NCBI RefSeq assembly: GCF_900103285.1
Contig: NZ_FNGS01000001.1
Span: 551,515 to 615,514 of the forward strand
Direction of reading: 5' to 3'
From: Siphonobacter aquaeclarae
GTDB taxonomy: Bacteria > Bacteroidota > Bacteroidia > Cytophagales > Spirosomataceae
Length of the DNA: 64,000 bases
This document shows, piece by piece, positions 34,785 to 44,718 of the stretch. Each line of letters opens with the position of its first letter. Position 1 is the stretch's first letter. The position numbers and the translations under genes are program-made. Under the pieces are notes generated by a model. It worked only from the letters and a program-made list of their open reading frames with translations. It did no database searches and had not been told where the DNA came from.

Positions 34785-36257
34785 ATGCTGAAAAAAGCCA
34801 TCCTGCTGACGCACCGGTACCTCGGCGTTGTGCTGTGCCTCCTGTTCGTGATCTGGTTTCTGTCGGGATTTGTCATGATGTACGTGCCCTTCCCGACGAT
34901 GAAGCACCAGGAACGACTCGGGAAACTGCCGGAAGCCGATTTCCGGAATTGCCGGGTTACCCTGCGGGAGGCCTGGCAACAAACCGGCTGGAAATCGTCT
35001 CTAAAAACTGCCCGCCTCGGCATGATGCTCGGCCGGCCGGTTTACCGCCTTGTTTCGCAGAACAACGAACACGCACTGATCCGGGCAGATACCCCGGAGC
35101 GCATCGGCGCCATCGATATGCCGACTGCCACCCGATTGGCGCAGGAATTTCATCCGGCAACGATCAGGCACATCGAAGAACTGACGCAGATCGACCAATG
35201 GATGGCCGGGCATAAATACCAGGGTTATCTGCCGCATGTTTACCGGTTTGAGATGACAGACGGCATGTATGTGTACGTAGCCGTTCACTCGGGAGAGGTA
35301 GTACAGTATGTCACGCAGCGGCAGCGCATACTGGCCTGGCTGGGCCCGATTCCACACTGGATTTATCCGACGATACTCATCCGCAACCGCCCTATCTGGA
35401 GTCAGGTAGTCATCTGGGTATCCATAGCCGGGTCAGTGATGTCGCTTTCGGGTATCCTCATGGGGATTATCCGGGTGAAACGCCGCCGGAAGGCACCTAT
35501 ACTCGCCATCAGTCCCTACAAAAAACGCTGGTTTCGCTGGCACCACTATACGGGGTTTGTGTTCGGGCTGTTTGTCTTTACCTGGGTACTGAGCGGGTTG
35601 TTTTCGATGAGCCCGTTTGGCTGGGCGCCGTCCACCAAACTTACCGCGAAAGAAGCGGAGGCCTGGAGCGGCGGATCACCGGAGACGGCGGACTGGAAAC
35701 TTCCTCCCTCCTCCATCGGCTCGTTACCCGGATTTCGGTTGAAGGAAATACACTTCCAGGTAGTCCACGGCCGGCCGTATTACCTCGCCTGGGAAGACGA
35801 ACACCGGACACGACTGCTGCCGGCTGACTCCCTGACAACCGGCAGCATACAGGTACTTCCAACCCGCCCCGAACAGCAGGCGCTCGCCCGGCTGCGCCCG
35901 GACGCAACCATCCGCGAAGCCGCGCTCCTGACAGCCTATGACGATTATTACTATTCGAAACGGGGAGAGAAGCGCCTGCCGGTTCTTCGTGTTACCTTCG
36001 CCGACCCGGATGAAACCGCCTACTACGTCGACCTCCATACCGGCCAGGTAGTCCTCCGCCACCAGTCGGCCACGCGTCTGGAACGGTGGCTGTACCACGG
36101 ACTGCATAGTTTCGACTTCCGGTGGCTGGTCTACCGCCGGCCGCTTTGGGACATCGTGGTAGGCGTGCTGATGACGGGCGGACTGGCGGTGAGCGTCACC
36201 GGACTGGTACTCGGATACCGCTGGCTTCGCCGGAAAACCAAAAACAGCTTGACATGA
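34785..36257 (+). CDS. PepSY-associated transmembrane protein
   Basis: A 490-residue inner-membrane protein with four to five helices at about 10-30, 205-230, 260-285 and 455-480. Its first helix HRYLGVVLCLLFVIWFLSGF and the later WHHYTGFVFGLFVFTWVLSG are the paired signatures of the PepSY_TM family. Such proteins often follow TonB siderophore receptors and may reduce or release metal from chelates in the periplasm. Here it is under the cobalamin riboswitch. It overlaps cobB by 4 bp. Confidence 0.88.
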   Translation: MLKKAILLTHRYLGVVLCLLFVIWFLSGFVMMYVPFPTMKHQERLGKLPEADFRNCRVTLREAWQQTGWKSSLKTARLGMMLGRPVYRLVSQNNEHALIRADTPERIGAIDMPTATRLAQEFHPATIRHIEELTQIDQWMAGHKYQGYLPHVYRFEMTDGMYVYVAVHSGEVVQYVTQRQRILAWLGPIPHWIYPTILIRNRPIWSQVVIWVSIAGSVMSLSGILMGIIRVKRRRKAPILAISPYKKRWFRWHHYTGFVFGLFVFTWVLSGLFSMSPFGWAPSTKLTAKEAEAWSGGSPETADWKLPPSSIGSLPGFRLKEIHFQVVHGRPYYLAWEDEHRTRLLPADSLTTGSIQVLPTRPEQQALARLRPDATIREAALLTAYDDYYYSKRGEKRLPVLRVTFADPDETAYYVDLHTGQVVLRHQSATRLERWLYHGLHSFDFRWLVYRRPLWDIVVGVLMTGGLAVSVTGLVLGYRWLRRKTKNSLT

Positions 36258-37549
36258 TCGCACATTTTCTGCTCGCGGCGCCTTCCAGCGGTTCAGGAAA
36301 AACAACCCTGACCCTGGGCTTGCTGCGCGCTTTCCGGAACAGGGGGTATTCGGTCCAGCCGTTCAAATGTGGCCCGGATTACATCGATACACTGCACCAA
36401 TCGGCGGCCGCCGGCCGGGCATCCCTCAACCTGGACCTGTTTTTGTCGTCGGAAGAACACGTGAGCCACCTCTATACCACCGCCGACGCCGATATTGCCA
36501 TTACAGAAGGCGTCATGGGCCTTTTTGACGGAGCAGACCGGATGAAGGCCAGCAGCGCCGCCATCGCGGAACTACTCGACATCCCTATTATCCTGATTGT
36601 CAATGCAAAAGCAATGGCCTATTCCGCGGCGGCGCTCCTGTTTGGATTCAAAAACTTCCGGCCTGGCCTTCGGATTGCGGGAGTCATTTTTAATCAGGTC
36701 AACACCCCGACACACTACCGCATTCTCGCCGAAGCGGCGGAAGATGCCGGAATCGAGGCGCTCGGCTACCTGCCAACCCGCCCGGAATTTGCCATACCGT
36801 CCCGGCACCTCGGTTTGCGGGTGTATGGGGAAACGGACTATGAAGCGATCATAAACGGTATCGCGCAAGCGCTTCCGGAGACAGTAGACCTCGATCGGCT
36901 GCTTTCCCTTACTACCTGTCAACCGTTCCGGCAGGTTACTTCCCGTCCTCAGCAACGCGGGAATTACCACATCGCCATTGCGCGTGACGAGGCCTTTTGC
37001 TTCCGCTATGAACAGAATATCCGGATGCTGGAGTCGTTCGGAAATATTCACTGGTTCAGCCCTTTACACGATACTTCTCTTCCGGAAGCCGACCTGCTCT
37101 ACCTGCCCGGCGGGTATCCGGAGCTGGCGGCAGAAGCCCTGAGTACCAATACGTTCATGCGGCAGGCAATTGCCGACTACTGCCTCGACGGCGGGCGCTG
37201 CTATGCTGAATGCGGCGGACTGATGTACCTCGGCGAATCCCTGACCGATCCGGAAGGCCGTACTTTTCCCATGGCCGGTGTATTCCCGCTTCAAACTGCC
37301 ATGCACAAACTCACGCTCGGCTACCGGGAGGTACGCTGGGAAGACCATGCATTCCGGGGTCACGAATTTCATTACTCCGCAGCTTCGGAAACGGATGAAA
37401 TCGCCTCGGTAGCGGAAGTACTGAGCGCGAAAGGAATACCCGTCCCAACGCCTTTTTACCGGAAACAACATACCATTGCTTCCTACATCCATTTATACTG
37501 GGGAGAAGACCCGACGCTTCTGACCCGCCTGTTCTCTTTTCAGCCATGA
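36254..37549 (+). CDS. cobB: cobyrinate / hydrogenobyrinate a,c-diamide synthase
   Basis: A 431-residue cytoplasmic enzyme. The start at ATG 36254 directly precedes the P-loop HFLLAAPSSGSGKTT (residues 13-18). FKCGPDYID and MGLFDG are ATP-binding motifs of CobB/CbiA. The C-terminal class-I glutamine amidotransferase domain has CYAECGGLMYLGESL, with nucleophile Cys320. It amidates the a and c side chains using glutamine and ATP. Because cobN is in the same operon, the aerobic substrate hydrogenobyrinate is likely, but CbiA-type activity on cobyrinate cannot be excluded. Overlaps both neighbours by 4 bp. Confidence 0.93.
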   Translation: MIAHFLLAAPSSGSGKTTLTLGLLRAFRNRGYSVQPFKCGPDYIDTLHQSAAAGRASLNLDLFLSSEEHVSHLYTTADADIAITEGVMGLFDGADRMKASSAAIAELLDIPIILIVNAKAMAYSAAALLFGFKNFRPGLRIAGVIFNQVNTPTHYRILAEAAEDAGIEALGYLPTRPEFAIPSRHLGLRVYGETDYEAIINGIAQALPETVDLDRLLSLTTCQPFRQVTSRPQQRGNYHIAIARDEAFCFRYEQNIRMLESFGNIHWFSPLHDTSLPEADLLYLPGGYPELAAEALSTNTFMRQAIADYCLDGGRCYAECGGLMYLGESLTDPEGRTFPMAGVFPLQTAMHKLTLGYREVRWEDHAFRGHEFHYSAASETDEIASVAEVLSAKGIPVPTPFYRKQHTIASYIHLYWGEDPTLLTRLFSFQP

Positions 37550-38418
37550 ATACACGCATTATTCTCACCGGAGGACCGGGAGCGGGCAAAACGACCGCCC
37601 TTGCCGAGCTGGCCCGACGCGGTCACCTGATCCGGCCCGAAGCCGGGCGGGATATTATCCGCGAAGAAGTCCGGAATGGAGGCGACGCCCTGCCCTGGAA
37701 AGACGCGACGGCCTATGCTGCCCGCATGCTGGACGTTTCCAAACAGGATTATCAGACCGGCGATTCGCCCTTTCCCGTGTTTTTTGACCGGGGTATCCCT
37801 GACGCCGTCGGGTACCTGCGCCTGATCGGGCAGGAAACGGCGCAGGCTGCAGAGCTGCGGGAAAACTATCCCTATCACCCGACGGTATTCCTCTTTCCGC
37901 CCTGGGAAGCTATTTATGAAAACGATACCGAGCGGACGCAGGATTTTGCCGAAGCTGTCCGCACCTGCGATATAATCTCGGATCTCTACCAGAAATGGGG
38001 CTATTCCTGCATCGAAATACCCAAAGTCCCTGTGACAGAGCGGGTTGACTTATTACTGGAACTGCTCCGAAAGCAGGGTAAGGACACTGATACCGGATTT
38101 ACTATCCTGTTTTTTCTGGAAGGAAGCAACGTGGATATTCTTGAAATCAAGCGAAATAATCCTAAGTCAACCGATAAAAAAGACATCTACCAGTGGCTGT
38201 TTTTTGATCGGGAATCCGGCGTGTTACGACCGCTTTCTTTTGTTTCGATGGAAGCCGGACCGGAGCAGGTACGTGTCTTCAGCGAAGGAGTGCTTCGGTT
38301 CGGAAATCAGACAGGCAGCTGGGAAAGCGACGGCCGAAGCCTTCCGCTGCATGTACCCGGGCTTCCGCGACTCTCCATTTCGCTGAGAACCCAGTTGAAA
38401 GCCTTTCTCCTTTCCTGA
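37546..38418 (+). CDS. AAA_28-type P-loop ATPase/kinase-like protein with extra C-terminal domain (paralogue 1)
   Basis: A 290-residue protein. The N-terminal 180 residues have Walker [10 protein letters not shown] (9-17), [19 protein letters not shown] (DRGIPD at 81-86), and [17 protein letters not shown]. This set is shared with the gene at 51849. DRG-type motifs after a P-loop recall nucleoside and nucleotide kinases. The last about 110 residues (from [20 protein letters not shown]) are absent from the paralogue and unrecognised; their DNA is visibly more AT-rich. It is sandwiched between cobB (4-bp overlap) and cobN (2-bp gap), so a step in corrinoid synthesis is inferred. Reaction unknown. 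Confidence 0.75.
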   Translation: MNTRIILTGGPGAGKTTALAELARRGHLIRPEAGRDIIREEVRNGGDALPWKDATAYAARMLDVSKQDYQTGDSPFPVFFDRGIPDAVGYLRLIGQETAQAAELRENYPYHPTVFLFPPWEAIYENDTERTQDFAEAVRTCDIISDLYQKWGYSCIEIPKVPVTERVDLLLELLRKQGKDTDTGFTILFFLEGSNVDILEIKRNNPKSTDKKDIYQWLFFDRESGVLRPLSFVSMEAGPEQVRVFSEGVLRFGNQTGSWESDGRSLPLHVPGLPRLSISLRTQLKAFLLS

Positions 38419-38420
38419 CT

Positions 38421-41400
38421 ATGGCCGAACACAAACGTCAGCGCGTCATCCGCCCCGACGGCAAGGCCGTCAACCTCGTCCAGCGACGGGGGCACCTGTC
38501 CTATTGCTACAATGCCTGCTGCTGCGGGCGAACGGACCGCGGCTATGCGCCCGTTCCCGTCGATATCTATAAAAACGAATGGCTGAACCGCAAGCTGCGC
38601 AACCGCATCCACCTGACGAAAGGGGGCTGTTTGGGACCGTGTACGCTGGCCAACGTCGCCACGTTGCTGTTCGACGGGCATTCGGTCTGGTTCCATTCCG
38701 TCAACAGCGAATGGCACGTCCGGGCGATTTACGATTACATAGAACAGATGCTGGAAGCCGACCGCTTCCTGGCGCCACCGGCGGAGCTCGCCGAATATGT
38801 TTTTCAGTTTTATACGTGGAAAGGCCCCGAATCTGTAGCGCTACCGGGAGAAACGGCAACAGCAGACGGAAGTCTTGTCTTCCTCACCCATGCTGATACC
38901 GACCTGCTGGCGCTGGCGCGGGTGATGCAGGAATTGCCGGAGGAGTTTCCGGTGGTCCGCGGTATCAACCTCATGTCGGTCAAAACCGACGCGCACATGG
39001 CGCAGCTGCTGGACCGTGAAATCGCCGCAGCGCAGATCATTGTCGTCCGCATTCACGGAAGGCCCGGTAGTATTCCGGGTTTCAGCGAGCTGGTTTCCCG
39101 CGCGCGGGAAACCGGTCAGCACCTGATTGTGGTGAGTGGAACGGGAGAGCTGAACCCGGAATTTGCGGCGGTCTCGACCGTATCTCCGGCCGTTCAGCAG
39201 GATGTATTGGCTTATTTGCAGGCGGGGGGATATGTAAACCTCACGTCGCTGCTGTATTACCTGTCTGATCACCTGCTGCTGTCGGGTTTCGGAGCGGAGC
39301 CGCCGGTGCTTCTGCCCGAGCACGGTATCTACCACCCGGAATTGCCTGAAAACGCGGATCCGGACGACTGGGTCCGTCGCCATGATCCTCACGCACCGAC
39401 TATTGCCATCGTTTTTTACCGTTCGCACTGGCTCAGCGGCAATACCTTGTTTATCGATGCGCTGGTGCGGGCGCTGGAAGACCGGGGCGTCAATGCGCTG
39501 CCGGTGTATACGACGTCGCTCAAATCCGTCGATCCCGATACCGGCCTCCCGTCTGCTTTCAGTTGCTGGAAGACGCCGGTCGACGGGCTGATTACCACCG
39601 TATCCTATGCCCTCGGTGACGCAGACGAGGCCTCTTCCGCACTCAGGGCGCTTGATGTGCCTGTTTTTCAAGCGATTACGAGCGGTATGGGCCGGGTATC
39701 GTGGGAGTTATCGTCCCGTGGATTGACCCCTCTGGATACGGCCATGAACGTCGCCATTCCGGAATTTGACGGACGAATTATCACCGTTCCGCTGTCTTTC
39801 AAGGAAAAAGAAGGAAGCGCCGCGCGGTATGAACCCGTCGGAGACCGGGTCGAACGTATTGCCGGAATTGCCACACGATTTGCCCGTCTGAAACACCTGC
39901 CGAATAAACGGAAGAAAATCGCTTTTGTCTTCACCAATTCAAGCAGCAAAGCCTCACAGGTCGGAAATGCCGTCGGGCTGGATGCACCGGAATCGTTACG
40001 GCATATTTTGATCGCGATGCAGGCGGAAGGCTATGGTATTTCGGCTCTTCCGGAGACGGGTACGGAGCTGATACACGCCTTGCTCGATCGCTGTTCATAC
40101 GACGAGACTTTTCTGACGGATGAACAGCTCCGCCAGGCTATTGCCCGGATCCCGCAGGCTACATACGAGCAGTGGTTTGCCGATCTGCCTGAGGCGATCC
40201 GGAAAAAAATGCTGCGGCAATGGGGCCCGCCTCCCGGAGAAACGTATGTCGCAGATGGCGCCATTTCGGTCGCGGGTATCGACCTGGGCAATGTCGTAGT
40301 CCTGCTCCAGCCGCCGCGGGGCTATGGCATGGACCCGGACGCGATCTACCACCAGCCGGATCTGCCGCCGACACACCACTACTATGCCGTCTACCGCTGG
40401 CTGCGGGATACGTGGGGGGCAGACGCCATCGTGCATGTCGGCAAGCACGGAACGCTGGAATGGCTGCCGGGAAAAGGAACTGGTCTTTCCGAAAATTGCT
40501 TTCCGGATGCCTTACTGGGGGATATGCCGCTTTTCTATCCGTTTATCATCAACGATCCGGGGGAGGGTTCTCAGGCCAAACGGCGCGCACATGCCGTTGT
40601 AGTAGACCACCTGACTCCGCCGATGACCTCTGCCGATACCTATGGCGAACTGGCCGAGCTGACGCGGCTGGTAGACGAATACTACCAGGTCGAACTTCTC
40701 GATCCCGCCAAATTGCCCCTGCTGCAACGCCAGATATGGGACCTCATCCGGCAAACCAACCTGGATACTGACCTGGCGGCGCTGCTCAGCCGGGATCACG
40801 GTGATCACAAACACGACTGGGACGAAGAAATGACCCCGGAAGGCGTACCGGTATCGCTCAGTGAAATGGGCGGCAAGGACGTCGCCCACCTCATCGAGGA
40901 CCTCGACGGATACCTCTGCGAACTTGGAGCCGCCCAGATACGCAACGGTTTGCACATCCTGGGGCAAATGCCGGAGGGAGACGAACTAACCGATATGTTA
41001 CAGGCGCTGACGCGGTTGCCGGGCCTGCACACGCCGGGCCTGCCCGATGCCGTCGGCAGTCTTTTTGGGCTTATCTGGGGGAATGAAGCCACCGGAGAGC
41101 GGTTACAACACGTCGACGCGCGGCTGACAACGCTGGCGGGCCGGCCAGTCGTCACGGTGGCCGACGCCCGGGAAATAACAGACGAACTCGGTCATCACCT
41201 GCTTGAGCTATTGCAGCGGCGCCGGTATGACCTTAGCGGGATCCGCGATGTGATACACGAAACGTTCGGCTTTTCAGTTCCGGAAAACCACCCCCTGGTC
41301 TCCGTCCTGACGAGCATCTGCAAGCAATTAGTACCCGGTCTTGGTCAGACCTATGACGAAATTCATCACCTGCTTCATGGATTATCAGGCGGTTATGTCC

Positions 41401-42653
41401 CTCCCGGACCGAGCGGAGCGCCCACCCGCGGGATGGCTCACCTGCTGCCGACAGGCCGGAATTTTTACGCCGTAGACCCCCGGGCGCTGCCGTCCGCGGC
41501 GGCATGGGAAGTCGGTCGCCAACTCGCCGACGAAGTACTCCGGCGGCACCTCCGCGAAACCGGCGCCTATCCGGAACGCGTGGGCATCAGCATCTGGGGT
41601 ACCAGCGCGATGCGGACGCATGGCGACGACGTCGCGGAAATACTCGCGCTGCTCGGCGTAAGGCCGGTATGGCAGGCAGAAAGCCGCCGGCTCACCGGCG
41701 TGGAAGTCATCCCTCGGGAAGAACTGGGCCGGCCGAGAGTCGACGTTACGGTTCGCATCAGCGGGTTTTTCCGGGATGCTTTCCCGCACCTGATTCAGTT
41801 GATGGACGAGGCCTTCCGGGTAGTCATGCAGCTCGACGAGCCGGATAATTTCGTCCGGCAACATTACCTCGCTGACCTGTTGACATCGTCGGACGTACCC
41901 GTCGAAGAAGCCGAGGAAAAAGCTGCCTACCGTATTTTCGGCTCTGCGCCGGGAACCTACGGCGCGGGTATTCTGCCATTGATTCAGGAAAAAAACTGGA
42001 AAACAGAAGCCGATTTCACACAGGCATACGTCAACTGGGGCGGCTATGCCTATTCCGGTAACGCCCAGGGCGTAGATGCGCGACCGGAATTCCGGCAGCA
42101 ATTGGCCGGCATACAGGTAGCGGTGCATAACCAGGACAACCGGGAGCATGATATCTTCGACAGCGACGACTACCTCCAGTTTCACGGCGGAATGATCGCC
42201 AGTATCCGTAGCCTGACCGGGCAGCAGCCCAAACACTACTTTGGTGATTCCCAGAACCCGGCGCGGCCCGTGGTGAGGGACTTGAAAGAAGAAGCACTGC
42301 GGGTGTTCCGGTCGCGTGTGGTGAACCCCAAGTGGCTCGCCGGTATCCAAAAACACGGGTACAAAGGCGGATTGGAACTGACGGCTACAGTCGACTACCT
42401 CTTCGGCTACGATGCCACAGCCGGTATTCTGGAAGACTGGATGTACGAAAAAGTAGCCGAAACCTATGCGCTCGACCCGGACATGCAGCAGTTTTTGCAG
42501 GAAAACAATCCCTGGGCTCTGCAGGCCATCTCCGAGCGATTGCTGGAAGCCGCAGGCCGGGATCTCTGGAAAGAGCCGGACGCTGCTACCCTCGAAGCCC
42601 TGCAGCAACTGCAACTGAGTAACGAGGGAATGCTGGAGATACGGGGAGAATAA
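38421..42653 (+). CDS. cobN: cobaltochelatase CobN with N-terminal [2Fe-2S]-ferredoxin-like domain
   Basis: A 1410-residue protein, longer than ordinary CobN (about 1250). Residues 1-130 form a COG3411-like ferredoxin domain with C29, C33-C35, then [12 protein letters not shown] (C70, C74). The rest is CobN, the large porphyrin-binding subunit of the aerobic cobalt chelatase: [60 protein letters not shown] and the late [17 protein letters not shown]. It inserts cobalt into hydrogenobyrinate a,c-diamide using ATP, with a ChlI/ChlD-type partner, here probably the gene at 46697. No CobS/CobT pair is present. Confidence 0.93.
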   Translation: MAEHKRQRVIRPDGKAVNLVQRRGHLSYCYNACCCGRTDRGYAPVPVDIYKNEWLNRKLRNRIHLTKGGCLGPCTLANVATLLFDGHSVWFHSVNSEWHVRAIYDYIEQMLEADRFLAPPAELAEYVFQFYTWKGPESVALPGETATADGSLVFLTHADTDLLALARVMQELPEEFPVVRGINLMSVKTDAHMAQLLDREIAAAQIIVVRIHGRPGSIPGFSELVSRARETGQHLIVVSGTGELNPEFAAVSTVSPAVQQDVLAYLQAGGYVNLTSLLYYLSDHLLLSGFGAEPPVLLPEHGIYHPELPENADPDDWVRRHDPHAPTIAIVFYRSHWLSGNTLFIDALVRALEDRGVNALPVYTTSLKSVDPDTGLPSAFSCWKTPVDGLITTVSYALGDADEASSALRALDVPVFQAITSGMGRVSWELSSRGLTPLDTAMNVAIPEFDGRIITVPLSFKEKEGSAARYEPVGDRVERIAGIATRFARLKHLPNKRKKIAFVFTNSSSKASQVGNAVGLDAPESLRHILIAMQAEGYGISALPETGTELIHALLDRCSYDETFLTDEQLRQAIARIPQATYEQWFADLPEAIRKKMLRQWGPPPGETYVADGAISVAGIDLGNVVVLLQPPRGYGMDPDAIYHQPDLPPTHHYYAVYRWLRDTWGADAIVHVGKHGTLEWLPGKGTGLSENCFPDALLGDMPLFYPFIINDPGEGSQAKRRAHAVVVDHLTPPMTSADTYGELAELTRLVDEYYQVELLDPAKLPLLQRQIWDLIRQTNLDTDLAALLSRDHGDHKHDWDEEMTPEGVPVSLSEMGGKDVAHLIEDLDGYLCELGAAQIRNGLHILGQMPEGDELTDMLQALTRLPGLHTPGLPDAVGSLFGLIWGNEATGERLQHVDARLTTLAGRPVVTVADAREITDELGHHLLELLQRRRYDLSGIRDVIHETFGFSVPENHPLVSVLTSICKQLVPGLGQTYDEIHHLLHGLSGGYVPPGPSGAPTRGMAHLLPTGRNFYAVDPRALPSAAAWEVGRQLADEVLRRHLRETGAYPERVGISIWGTSAMRTHGDDVAEILALLGVRPVWQAESRRLTGVEVIPREELGRPRVDVTVRISGFFRDAFPHLIQLMDEAFRVVMQLDEPDNFVRQHYLADLLTSSDVPVEEAEEKAAYRIFGSAPGTYGAGILPLIQEKNWKTEADFTQAYVNWGGYAYSGNAQGVDARPEFRQQLAGIQVAVHNQDNREHDIFDSDDYLQFHGGMIASIRSLTGQQPKHYFGDSQNPARPVVRDLKEEALRVFRSRVVNPKWLAGIQKHGYKGGLELTATVDYLFGYDATAGILEDWMYEKVAETYALDPDMQQFLQENNPWALQAISERLLEAAGRDLWKEPDAATLEALQQLQLSNEGMLEIRGE

Positions 42654-42660
42654 AAGTCAG

Positions 42661-42677
42661 CGCGGGCTTCGCCCGCG
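42661..42677. terminator. GC hairpin between convergent cobN and ThuA genes
   Basis: CGCGGGC-TTC-GCCCGCG, a perfect 7-bp stem with a 3-nt loop, sits 7 bp after the cobN stop. The T-run is clear only on the minus strand a few bases later (ACTTTTA). It may end the ThuA transcript and slow read-through from cobN. Confidence 0.5.
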
Positions 42678-42821
42678 GTCTTGCTCTGGAATTTCCGAAA
42701 AACCGCGTTGAGTACCCGGCAACAGGTTTACATACTGCCGGCCGGAACCTTTTCCGACGGCGAGTTTGAACGACCGCAACAGTCACAAACCGATTCAGCA
42801 TGCGTCACAGACATGGCTGGA

Positions 42822-43565
42822 TCACGGCCGGAGTATCCAGCGCAAAGCGTTCGTCAGAAGTACTTTGTAAGAAGCGTTTTCAAACAGGTTCGGGTCATGC
42901 CCCATGAAGATATAGAGGTTTTTTCCCTTGATCTGCTCGTTGGTCCAGACGACAGGGTGGTCTCCCATTTTCCGGTCGGAAGCGGGCTGATACGTCGATT
43001 CGTCTACCGCAGCCAGTACCCGGACGTTTGGCCTCGGGCTTCTGTCGTAGGTGTACCATTCTTCTTTCACAACGCTGAACCGGGCAGGAACGCCTTTCAT
43101 AACCGGGTGCGTAGCGTCTTCCACGACGACTTCCGCCGCCACAAACGTCGGGATATACGATGTAAACCGGATACCGCCCATGAATTCCTGAAACCAGGGC
43201 CAGACAGTATGCCCGTTGAAATCGCCGAGCAGCGTCGCATGATGAACGCCGATCCAGCCGCCCCTGCCGCTTTCCATATAGTCCTTGAACGCCTGTTTCG
43301 CCGTTTCCGGCCATCCGTACGGCGGGTAGTTCAGCTGGAAGACGAGGGCATATTTCGCGAGGGACTCTTGGGTAAAGGAAGCCGTATTTTCCACATAATC
43401 AATGGAAAAGTGCTCCGTTGCCGCCAGGCGGTCGAGCCATATCCGCGCGGTATCAACATATGGCTGATGCTGTTCGCCGCGCTCTGCCAGAACGAGTATC
43501 CGGGGGTACTGGGCGAAGGCAGGCAGACCGATTGCCAGCAGGCATATCCAAAGCAAGTGTTTCAT
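42822..43565 (-). CDS. ThuA-like domain protein, secreted
   Basis: A 247-residue protein with signal peptide (KHLLWICLLAIGLPAFAQ). The ThuA fold (glutamine-amidotransferase-like) shows in LVFQLNYPPYGWPETAKQAF, GGWIGVHHATLLGDFNGHT, EVVVEDATHPVMKGVPARF, EEWYTYDRSP, DHPVVWTNEQIKGKNLYIFM and GHDPN. Function is unclear; ThuA proteins occur with trehalose/sugar oxidation genes and Gfo/Idh enzymes, and one is divergent here. It is not obviously part of cobalamin metabolism. A near-consensus promoter lies directly upstream, implying an almost leaderless mRNA. Confidence 0.85.
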   Translation of the reverse strand: MKHLLWICLLAIGLPAFAQYPRILVLAERGEQHQPYVDTARIWLDRLAATEHFSIDYVENTASFTQESLAKYALVFQLNYPPYGWPETAKQAFKDYMESGRGGWIGVHHATLLGDFNGHTVWPWFQEFMGGIRFTSYIPTFVAAEVVVEDATHPVMKGVPARFSVVKEEWYTYDRSPRPNVRVLAAVDESTYQPASDRKMGDHPVVWTNEQIKGKNLYIFMGHDPNLFENASYKVLLTNALRWILRP

Positions 43566-43572
43566 GGGTTGC

Positions 43573-43603
43573 CAAAGTTAGGGACGAAGCCCGTATCTTC
43601 AAC
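43573..43603 (-). promoter_or_regulatory. Bacteroidota-type promoter of the ThuA gene
   Basis: On the minus strand GTTG (43603-43600), a 19-nt spacer, then TAACTTTG (43580-43573) match the TTTG-N19-TAnnTTTG consensus in all but one base. The start codon is only 8 bp downstream of the -7 box, so the transcript should have almost no leader. Confidence 0.7.
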
Positions 43604-43628
43604 CGCATTCTCCGTTCTCTAAATCCTG

Positions 43629-44714
43629 ATGAAAAAAACACTGATTTTCGGCCTTTTACTGCTGGCGTCTTACCTGGCTGACGCGCAAAAACCGCTTCGT
43701 CTGGCAGTAGCCGGCGTTTCGCACGGACACGTTCCCTGGATTCTCAACCGGAAAGACAAAAAGGATATCGAGCTGGTCGGTGTCGCCGAGCCTGATAAGG
43801 AACTTTCTGCCCGGTATGCAGCCCGTTACAAGCTCGACCCGAAGCTGTTTCATACCGACCTCGGAAGGATGCTGGACGAAGTAAAGCCGGAAGCTGTCGT
43901 CGCCTTCGGCTCAATCTACCAGCACCTGGCCGTGGTAGAGGCCTGCGCTCCGCGGGGCATCCACGTCATGGTCGAAAAACCGCTCTCCTACCGCCTTGAT
44001 CATGCCAAACGTATGGTGGAACTGGCCGAGAAAAACCATATCTATTTGCTGACGAACTACGAAACTTCCTGGTATCCGTCGATTGAAAAGGCCTTTCAAC
44101 TCGTAGCAGATAGCAATTTTGTCGGAAAACTGCGAAAGGTAGTCGTACATACCGGACACGAAGGGCCGAAAGAAATCGGCGTCGGCAAAGAGTTTTTCGA
44201 CTGGCTGACCGACCCCGTCCAGAACGGCGGCGGCGCCCTGATCGATTTCGGCTGCTACGGCGCCAATCTGATGACGTATTTCACGAAAGGCGAAAAGCCG
44301 CTTTCGGTGACGGCGATTACCCGTCAGTTCAAGCCGGAAATATATCCGAAGGTAGACGACGAGGCGACGATCATCGTCGAGTATCCGTCCTCTCAATGCA
44401 TTATCCAGGCGTCGTGGAACTGGCCTTTCGGGCGAAAAGACATGGAAGTCTACGGCGACAAAGGCTATATCATCACCGATAACAACACCGATTACCGTCT
44501 CCGCAACCGGACCCACCCGGAGCGCAGGACGAAGGTTTCAAAAGAGGCGCTCGGGGTGTATGACGACCCGTTTGCCTACTTCCATGACGTCATCCGCGGA
44601 AAAATCGAACTGCGGCCCTATGACTTATATTCGCCCATTAATAACCTGACCGCCGTTCAGATTCTGGATGCCGCCCGCCAGTCGGCCAAAACCGGAAAAA
44701 CCGTGACGCTGTAA
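43629..44714 (+). CDS. Gfo/Idh/MocA family oxidoreductase, exported
   Basis: A 361-residue protein with signal peptide (KKTLIFGLLLLASYLADAQ). The Rossmann part begins LRLAVAGVSHGHVPWIL, and the family motif is HVMVEKPLSYRLDHAKRM. The C-terminal domain has GGGALIDFGCYGANLMTYF, where the usual catalytic His of the family is replaced by a Gly/Ala context. It is divergent from the ThuA gene, a frequent pairing in Bacteroidota sugar metabolism. It heads a run of four plus-strand genes leading into the chelatase subunit. Confidence 0.85.
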   Translation: MKKTLIFGLLLLASYLADAQKPLRLAVAGVSHGHVPWILNRKDKKDIELVGVAEPDKELSARYAARYKLDPKLFHTDLGRMLDEVKPEAVVAFGSIYQHLAVVEACAPRGIHVMVEKPLSYRLDHAKRMVELAEKNHIYLLTNYETSWYPSIEKAFQLVADSNFVGKLRKVVVHTGHEGPKEIGVGKEFFDWLTDPVQNGGGALIDFGCYGANLMTYFTKGEKPLSVTAITRQFKPEIYPKVDDEATIIVEYPSSQCIIQASWNWPFGRKDMEVYGDKGYIITDNNTDYRLRNRTHPERRTKVSKEALGVYDDPFAYFHDVIRGKIELRPYDLYSPINNLTAVQILDAARQSAKTGKTVTL

Positions 44715-44718
44715 TCGC

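Noticed and set aside
41385-42614. A 409-codon minus-strand frame opposite the end of cobN
   Set aside because: CobN motifs run uninterrupted on the plus strand; the antisense translation is arginine- and cysteine-rich without domains.
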